From the NCBI GenBank assembly GCA_025360665.1, contig JANYBU010000021.1, positions 1 through 10,349 on the forward strand: DNA of 10,349 nt, written 5' to 3'. The position numbers and the translations under genes were made by a program. Origin of the DNA: Nitrospira sp. (GTDB taxonomy: Bacteria > Nitrospirota > Nitrospiria > Nitrospirales > Nitrospiraceae). Below are positions 5,932-10,349 of this stretch, one piece after another (the stretch's first letter is position 1; every line of letters begins with the position of its first letter). The notes under the pieces are model-generated. The model had not been told where the DNA came from. It ran no database searches and saw only the letters and a program-made list of their open reading frames with translations.

Positions 5932-7785
5932 TTAGTGGGCTTCGGTGCCCAGGATCGCAGCAAGCTTGGTCAATATCAAGGCAGCGGATGGATCGGTTGG
6001 GCGGATCGCCGGAACAGCGAGCGGGCGTTGTTCCTGGTTCATGTGGGTCTTGGAGGCCCAGCGCACTTTCTGGCTGAGATAGGTCACCGTTTCGCCGAGT
6101 GTCACGTCGCCATCCCGGTTGGTATCGGCCTCGCCGCGCAGTGCCCGCAGCAGATAATAGGTAAACAGCCCATGCCGATGCTGGTCGTCCTCCAGTCCCT
6201 GTCCAAGGCCGCTGATTCCAATGACATGGAGCGTCGAACTCCCCGTGGGATTCCATTGTGGGGGGGCGGTCTTGGTTCGGCTCTCTGGTCCCATCCGCGA
6301 CACAATCCCATCGAACAGAAACACCGTCTGTTTCGCTTTTAAACGAGAGAGCGCTGCCTCCAAATTCTTGAGCGGGTATGTGTGTGAGGTGGTCGTGGCA
6401 GTTCCATCGTACGGCACGAGGAACGTCTCTCCCGTGGAAGAGACCGAGGCGAGGCCGGCGAAATAGACGATGACGACTGCGTCCTTGTTCATGTGAGGCG
6501 GCAACCAATCCAGCAGGGCTTCGTCAATATCAGGACGTAAGACCTTCCAATCTTGTAGTAGCCGAACATTGGAGGCAGGCAAGCCACCGAGGGACTGAAA
6601 GTAGTTCGAGACCATCTCGGCATCCACGGAGGCGAACTTCCGGGAAGGGACTTGCTGGTCCCGGTAGGATCCGACCCCAATTGAGATCAAGTAGGTGTGG
6701 GGCTGCCGAAATTCTGTCGCTACAGCAGGGATGTGATCCACGTCGTCGGCATTCACGCCGGTGGATTGGATCGACAGGGCCAGGGTTTGGGGCGGCGGTT
6801 GAGTGCGGGTTCCTGAATCTGAAATCGTCACGTGGATCTCGGCCTTCTGTTGTTGAAGAGCCTGTGGAAGCGTGGCTGCAAATTCGATCGAGCGGGATTG
6901 GCTCGGCTGTAGCCGTCCGACCGCCAGCGTGGTGGTCGGAAATTGGGCGAGCAGCGAGGCGGTTCCCGTCAAGGTCGCAGTGACACCCTGCAGTTCCTGC
7001 TCTCCTCCGTTTACGAGGTCGATGCGTACCCGAATGCGTTCGCCTCCCTCAAAGACCAAGTTACTGTTTTCGTCCAGCACGGTGGCCTTAAACGAAAGTG
7101 CCGATGGGGTACCTTGAGCTTGGGTCGGCTGGCTCACTATCGGTGGAGTGAGTTTTGTCGGCGATGCAGCGGCTGGTGCAGGGGGGAGGCCGCCTGTCGC
7201 TGCCAACTGGGTCCTGGCGGCCCGAATGAATTGCGTCGAGAGGGCAATCCCGGCGTCGTGCACAAATTCTCCGATGTTGCCGTAATCGCATCGGCGTTGG
7301 GTCGGTTCCAGAATAAGGCGTTGGTTGTGTGCGATGGAGACGGTCTGGTGCCCAAGGTCTTTTCCCGCAGCATCCTTAAAGGTTAAGAGCGTCTCGAGGG
7401 TCATGTCCGCCGGCACGCGGTCATAGACATTGTCAGCCCAGAGTTTGAGGACCGAGCGTTGGAGCGTGACCAGGATTTCCGTGTCAGGCTGGATCGGTGC
7501 GGCAATTCCACCGGTGACGGTGACGGCCGTAAAATTTTGGGCAGCCGCGTCAATCATGATGGATTCGACTTCTTCCCCCACGTTAAGCTCGTGCGGGCTA
7601 TTGCACCCATCGGTATACGGCATCTTGAGATTGGTGAAGGAGGGGTCGAAGGTCAGCTTGACGGAGTTGGCCAGACGCGGACCCATGTCCGGTAAGGGGG
7701 TTCGGCGAAACGATGAAGTCAGCTTTTCGCATCCCCACAGCCCCCCCACAGTGATGAGGAGACACAAGAGGACGGCCCATCGCAT
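5932..7785 (-). CDS. Caspase-fold lipoprotein with both catalytic residues replaced
   Basis: This 617-residue lipoprotein has a signal peptide and lipobox (MRWAVLLCLLITVGGLWGC, Cys19). I chose the ATG at 7785 because it puts the signal peptide first; an ATG at 7830 and a GTG at 7887 are in frame, but none of the three has a clear ribosome binding site. Residues about 26-196 form a domain I cannot name. A Pro/Ala linker (200-228) follows, then an Ig-like beta domain (about 230-340, GGERIRVRIDLVNGGEQ). Residues about 363-590 form a caspase-like (peptidase C14) domain: HTYLISIGVGSY, VVIVYFAGLAS, TVFLFDGIVSR and GLFTYYLLRALRGEAD. In active members the second and third motifs read FxGHG and DACxSG. 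Here the His is Leu445 and the Cys is Ile494, so protease activity is not expected. DTNRDGDVTLGE (554-565) is an EF-hand-like loop. It is likely a periplasmic binding or scaffold protein (inference). Confidence 0.88.
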   Translation of the reverse strand: MRWAVLLCLLITVGGLWGCEKLTSSFRRTPLPDMGPRLANSVKLTFDPSFTNLKMPYTDGCNSPHELNVGEEVESIMIDAAAQNFTAVTVTGGIAAPIQPDTEILVTLQRSVLKLWADNVYDRVPADMTLETLLTFKDAAGKDLGHQTVSIAHNQRLILEPTQRRCDYGNIGEFVHDAGIALSTQFIRAARTQLAATGGLPPAPAAASPTKLTPPIVSQPTQAQGTPSALSFKATVLDENSNLVFEGGERIRVRIDLVNGGEQELQGVTATLTGTASLLAQFPTTTLAVGRLQPSQSRSIEFAATLPQALQQQKAEIHVTISDSGTRTQPPPQTLALSIQSTGVNADDVDHIPAVATEFRQPHTYLISIGVGSYRDQQVPSRKFASVDAEMVSNYFQSLGGLPASNVRLLQDWKVLRPDIDEALLDWLPPHMNKDAVVIVYFAGLASVSSTGETFLVPYDGTATTTSHTYPLKNLEAALSRLKAKQTVFLFDGIVSRMGPESRTKTAPPQWNPTGSSTLHVIGISGLGQGLEDDQHRHGLFTYYLLRALRGEADTNRDGDVTLGETVTYLSQKVRWASKTHMNQEQRPLAVPAIRPTDPSAALILTKLAAILGTEAH

Positions 7786-8006
7786 CGTGAGTTGTTGAGG
7801 TGAGCCTGTTGAGTGTTGTTCGATAACCATGGCCGGGGGAAGCTGTCCGCCGTGACTGGTTTGGCTGCTGGAATCCAAGCCCGGCACCGTATCGAAATGT
7901 CAGGCTGAATGCAACAGGGCGCGGGGGCGTCTTGCGAGTATGAAGACGGGAACGTCGCGATCTCTACGTGCCATCATTCGGGTGAGGCCTGGAGGTGCGC
8001 ATTCTC

Positions 8007-8828
8007 TTATCGCGGAGGGAGCCTGAGTGGGCTGACTGTGGCCGGATGAAAGTTCTGCGGGTGTGACGGAGAAGAGTAGTAGCCCTTGGCTGCATTCCGT
8101 CGGATCATGGCCAATTCGCGTAGCATGGCGAGCCCATCTCTGAGGCCGCGAAATTTTGAGCCGCGCTGATGGGACCAATTCACCGGAATTTCTGCGATGC
8201 GGTATCCGCGTTGTTGCGCCACATAGAGCAGTTCGAGGTCGAAGCCATAGCCGTCGATTGAGGAGACTTCAAAGAGGTCTGCTGCCACCGCTTGGCGGAA
8301 CAGCTTGAATCCGCATTGCGTGTCGGTGATTCCTCTGAGGCCGCTTTACTGCAAAACTGAATTGAACAGGTTGCTCAAAATAGTTCGATAGAAGCAGGCC
8401 TGGACTGTATAACCATAACCTGGCAACCGAGAAGCGAGTGCGCGCGATCCGATGGCCAGGTCGGCTCCGCTCGCCACGGCCTGTTCGAGCCGGGCGAGTT
8501 CTTGAATCGGTGTGGCCCCCTCCGCATCGGCAAGCAGTTGTAGCCGTCCGACAGCGGCTTGCATGCCTCGTCGTACGGCGGCCCCTTTCCCTTGGCGCAG
8601 TGGGGTCCGGAGCAACTGAATTTCTGGGGCTGAAGAAGCTGCGGTCTCAACAACGGAAGCCGTGGCATCGGTGCTGCCGTCGTCAACCACGAGGACCTCG
8701 TAGAGCTCTCCTCGGTCTTGCATGTATGAGGTGATGCTTCGAAGATAGGGAAGAATGCGAGCGGCTTCGTTATGGGCTGAAATAATGATCGACCATTGAA
8801 TGGAGCCTGAGGTGTCTTGGAAGGGCAC
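8007..8828 (-). pseudogene. Family 2 glycosyltransferase (dolichyl-phosphate mannosyltransferase-like), interrupted by in-frame TAA
   Basis: Read as one frame, this is a GT2 enzyme that would transfer a sugar from an activated donor to a lipid phosphate. Motifs appear in the family order: SIIISAHNE, VLVVDDGSTD, LRQGKGAAVRRGM, LADAEGATPI (the metal/donor site), GSRALASR, TDTQCGFKLFR and GYGFDLELLYVAQQRGYRIAEIPV. A TAA at 8346-8348 (codon 161, between NSVLQ and SGLRGITDTQ) splits it in the same reading frame, with conserved sequence resuming at once, so a single-base nonsense change is the simplest reading. The upstream part lacks the QCGFK region and is unlikely to work alone. The start given is a GTG at 8828. 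Upstream codons are open back to a TGA at 8982-8984 and encode a hydrophobic helix with no standard start. A sequencing error at the TAA cannot be excluded. Confidence 0.85.
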
Positions 8829-9020
8829 AGGAAGCCAGCCTTGTTGTAGTGAACCGTGGCGGCGCCAGACCAGAAACCAGATGAAATACGGTAGCTGAGC
8901 AACAAACAGGATTGCAAGGGGGAGGACTCCGCTGGACTTGACAGATCCGACGATGGGGAGCGAACGTAAAACATTAAAGCGTCAGGCGACGGACGAACCT
9001 GCACAGCCGGGAGGTGGGGG

Positions 9021-9800
9021 ATGCGCCATCTGCTGAATCAATTCAGCCTCATGCTCAGCGCAGTACTCTTGGTGTCTTGTGTCTCCACCATTCCGCCTGC
9101 ACGGATTGGCGAGTATGTTTCCTCAGTGTACCAGGCCGGCGACGATGCGTTCACGAGGATCGATCAGCGGCCACTACGGGCAGGGCTTGTCGTGGTGTCA
9201 GATACTGCAGAGCAAGGCGCGGCTCCGAATCTGCCAGAAGAGGCACTGGCTCGTCTCGGAGAAAGTCTACAACGGGACCTTGGCCGTGCGATTCCTGTGG
9301 CGATAAAAGAGATGATTCCAGCCAGCCATATCAGGCCGCTGCCGCATGGGGATTGGGCCCAGTTCGCTGAACTGGGGCGGCAACGCGAGCTCGACTATCT
9401 GGCCGTCGTGGTGGTTTCCAGCACCGAGCAGGAATATCCCGTGACGCTCTTTCTGGGATGGACCACGCACGCGCAGCCTGGATTTCGTCGAGATAACTGG
9501 TCGCTACTGGAATTTGCCCTGTTGGACTTGAAACACAATCAGACCTTAATGCAGGCCGAAGGACGGGGCTGGGCCACCCTGGATCGTCCGAGCGCGCCAG
9601 GGATCGATCAATGGTATCCGGCTATCTACCTTCGCCCTCAGGATGAGCGGCGTATCTGGCCTCCGACTTACGAGGGCGCACCGAATACGCTTCGTGTTGT
9701 ATCTTTTGAGCAAGCGGCTAAGCGGCTGGTGCTGAAGCTCCAGAACTCGTGGCTCGGGGTATTGGAATCTGAGGCGACAGCCCGGAAAACAAGTTCGTAG
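9021..9800 (+). CDS. Lipoprotein of unknown function
   Basis: This 259-residue protein begins with a signal peptide and lipobox (MRHLLNQFSLMLSAVLLVSC, Cys20), so it should be a lipid-anchored envelope protein. The ATG at 9021 has a good GGGAGGTG ribosome binding site about 4-5 bases upstream. The mature part opens with VSTIPPARIGEYVSSVYQAGDDA. A likely alpha/beta core follows, with beta strands such as RAGLVVVSDTA and YLAVVVVSSTE and a late helix near FEQAAKRLVLKLQNSWLG. I recognise no catalytic motif and no named family. It is transcribed away from the broken glycosyltransferase and followed by a repeat-rich intergenic region, so it appears to be a single-gene unit. A TTGACA at 8938-8943 might serve its promoter, but no -10 sits at normal spacing. 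Confidence 0.85.
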   Translation: MRHLLNQFSLMLSAVLLVSCVSTIPPARIGEYVSSVYQAGDDAFTRIDQRPLRAGLVVVSDTAEQGAAPNLPEEALARLGESLQRDLGRAIPVAIKEMIPASHIRPLPHGDWAQFAELGRQRELDYLAVVVVSSTEQEYPVTLFLGWTTHAQPGFRRDNWSLLEFALLDLKHNQTLMQAEGRGWATLDRPSAPGIDQWYPAIYLRPQDERRIWPPTYEGAPNTLRVVSFEQAAKRLVLKLQNSWLGVLESEATARKTSS

Positions 9801-9818
9801 CAGGCTGCGGAATAGCCT

Positions 9819-9902
9819 CGCGTGACAAGCGAGACGGGCATACGAGATGGAAGCCCCATCTGTCCACCTCGCGCCTTTCTCGCATCTCTCGCGTGTCACG
9901 CG
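9819..9902. repeat. Nested inverted-repeat structure downstream of the lipoprotein gene
   Basis: Outer arms CGCGTGACA (9819-9827) and TGTCACGCG (9894-9902) are perfect 9-bp complements. Inside them GAGATG (9844-9849) can pair with CATCTC (9883-9888), or AGATGG (9845-9850) can pair with CCATCT (9856-9861) over a 5-base loop. These inner pairings are mutually exclusive. No T-run follows, so it is not a simple terminator. It begins 18 bases after the lipoprotein stop. Confidence 0.6.
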
Positions 9903-9915
9903 GCACGGTCATACT

Positions 9916-9965
9916 TAATAGTCCCTTTCGGGCTCTGTTTGGTGAGGGGTCCACGGGGACTATTA
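9916..9965. promoter_or_regulatory. 10-bp inverted repeat beside the htrA-like promoter
   Basis: TAATAGTCCC (9916-9925) and GGGACTATTA (9956-9965) are perfect inverted repeats separated by 30 bases, and the right arm ends 4 bases before the -35 element at 9970. They could be paired operator half-sites about four helical turns apart, or a transcribed stem-loop from upstream. There is no T-rich tail to make it a clear terminator. Confidence 0.5.
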
Positions 9966-9969
9966 GTCT

Positions 9970-9999
9970 TTGATGCCCTCGGAACGGATAGTGTACAAT
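9970..9999 (+). promoter_or_regulatory. Sigma-70-type promoter for the htrA-like gene
   Basis: A -10 TACAAT (9994-9999, 5 of 6 matches) has a TTGATG (9970-9975, 4 of 6) 18 bases upstream. Transcription would start near 10006, giving a leader of about 47 bases before the ATG at 10053. Confidence 0.55.
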
Positions 10000-10052
10000 G
10001 CACCGTTCAGCTGATGATGTCGCGTTGGTTAACCCTGTGGAGGAACGCTGTT

Positions 10053-10349
10053 ATGGTCACGCGGAGTAAGGGGGGGAATGTCCGAGGTCTTATCGCAGGT
10101 ATCGGTCTGGTCATGAGTACCTTTGCGTTTACTGTCCTGCCGAGTGAACCCACAGCCTTAGCCGCCGGGGTTCCAGCCGGGCTGACACAAGGATTTTCAG
10201 AGATCGTTAAGCAGGTCACGCCAGCGGTGGTGAACATTGCGGTGACTGGGGGTGGAGAAGGCGGGGGACGAGGCCGGAAATCGCCCTTACCGCCAGGTCC
10301 CTTTGGTGGACCTCCGGGTGAAGAAGCGCCAGGGGGTGAACTTCCGACT
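10053..10349 (+). CDS. HtrA/DegP-type periplasmic serine protease, N-terminus only
   Basis: The first 99 codons are present and the gene runs out of the window. The ATG at 10053 has GTGGAGGAA 8 bases upstream. A signal peptide with a hydrophobic core (about residues 12-30, LIAGIGLVMSTFAFTVLP) ends near ALAAG (35-39). The segment GFSEIVKQVTPAVVNIAVT (47-65) is the characteristic start of the trypsin-like domain in DegP/DegQ/HtrA proteins, which degrade or refold damaged envelope proteins. It is followed by a Gly/Pro-rich stretch (66-97), the variable region that in this family precedes or forms the LA loop. The His-Asp-Ser triad and PDZ domains would lie outside the window and cannot be checked. 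Confidence 0.87.
   Translation, partial: MVTRSKGGNVRGLIAGIGLVMSTFAFTVLPSEPTALAAGVPAGLTQGFSEIVKQVTPAVVNIAVTGGGEGGGRGRKSPLPPGPFGGPPGEEAPGGELPT

Noticed and set aside
5813..6508. Minus-strand open frame running across repeat copy 2 and the caspase-like gene
   Set aside because: It is a frame shadow of the caspase-like coding region and extends through the non-coding repeat.
8346..8348. Recoding of the glycosyltransferase stop as selenocysteine or pyrrolysine
   Set aside because: The codon is TAA, which is used for neither; those use TGA and TAG.
8375..9004. Long minus-strand open frame overlapping the glycosyltransferase
   Set aside because: Its translation is low-complexity Ser/Pro-rich sequence with no motif, and it is out of frame with the clear GT2 motifs.
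9981..10010. Sigma-E-type promoter (GGAAC) for the htrA-like gene
   Set aside because: No matching -10 lies at the required spacing; the nearest TTCAG is about 20 bases away, and a sigma-70-like pair fits better.

Overview
The window reads as a chromosomal stretch of a Gram-negative bacterium, most likely a member of the genus Nitrospira or a close relative (phylum Nitrospirota). This assignment is an inference. It rests on the moderately high GC, the gene types present (PilF/Tgl-like lipoprotein, RodZ-like protein, small periplasmic cytochrome c, caspase-fold lipoprotein, HtrA protease) and the intergenic repeat style. No RNA gene and no complete mobile element were seen.

Layout. Positions 1-2520 hold a tight plus-strand operon: the 3' part of a PfkB-family sugar/nucleoside kinase, a TPR lipoprotein of the PilF/Tgl type, and a RodZ-like membrane protein. 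The first two overlap by 4 bases and the last two are 10 bases apart. A 125-bp imperfect palindromic repeat follows the operon. Next comes an isolated gene for a large exported protein with propeller-like repeats and no family I recognise (2836-4815), then a 460-bp gene-free stretch with promoter-like sequences. A small monoheme cytochrome c gene (5276-5722) follows and ends in a very strong intrinsic terminator. A second copy of the repeat, in inverted orientation (5805-5927), separates it from a convergent minus-strand gene.

The minus-strand block (5932-8828) has a lipoprotein with a C-terminal caspase-like domain in which both catalytic residues are replaced. Upstream of it is a family 2 glycosyltransferase gene broken by one in-frame TAA. 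From 9021 the plus strand resumes with a lipoprotein of unknown function, then a 250-bp intergenic region rich in inverted repeats. The window ends inside the start of an HtrA/DegP-type protease gene that has a recognisable promoter.

Functionally most genes concern the cell envelope: three lipoproteins, the RodZ-like shape protein, a periplasmic cytochrome and a periplasmic protease. The most interesting items are the inactive caspase-like lipoprotein with its EF-hand-like loop, the two matched palindromic repeats placed the same way behind two gene ends, the single-stop glycosyltransferase pseudogene, and the inverted repeats next to the htrA-like promoter.
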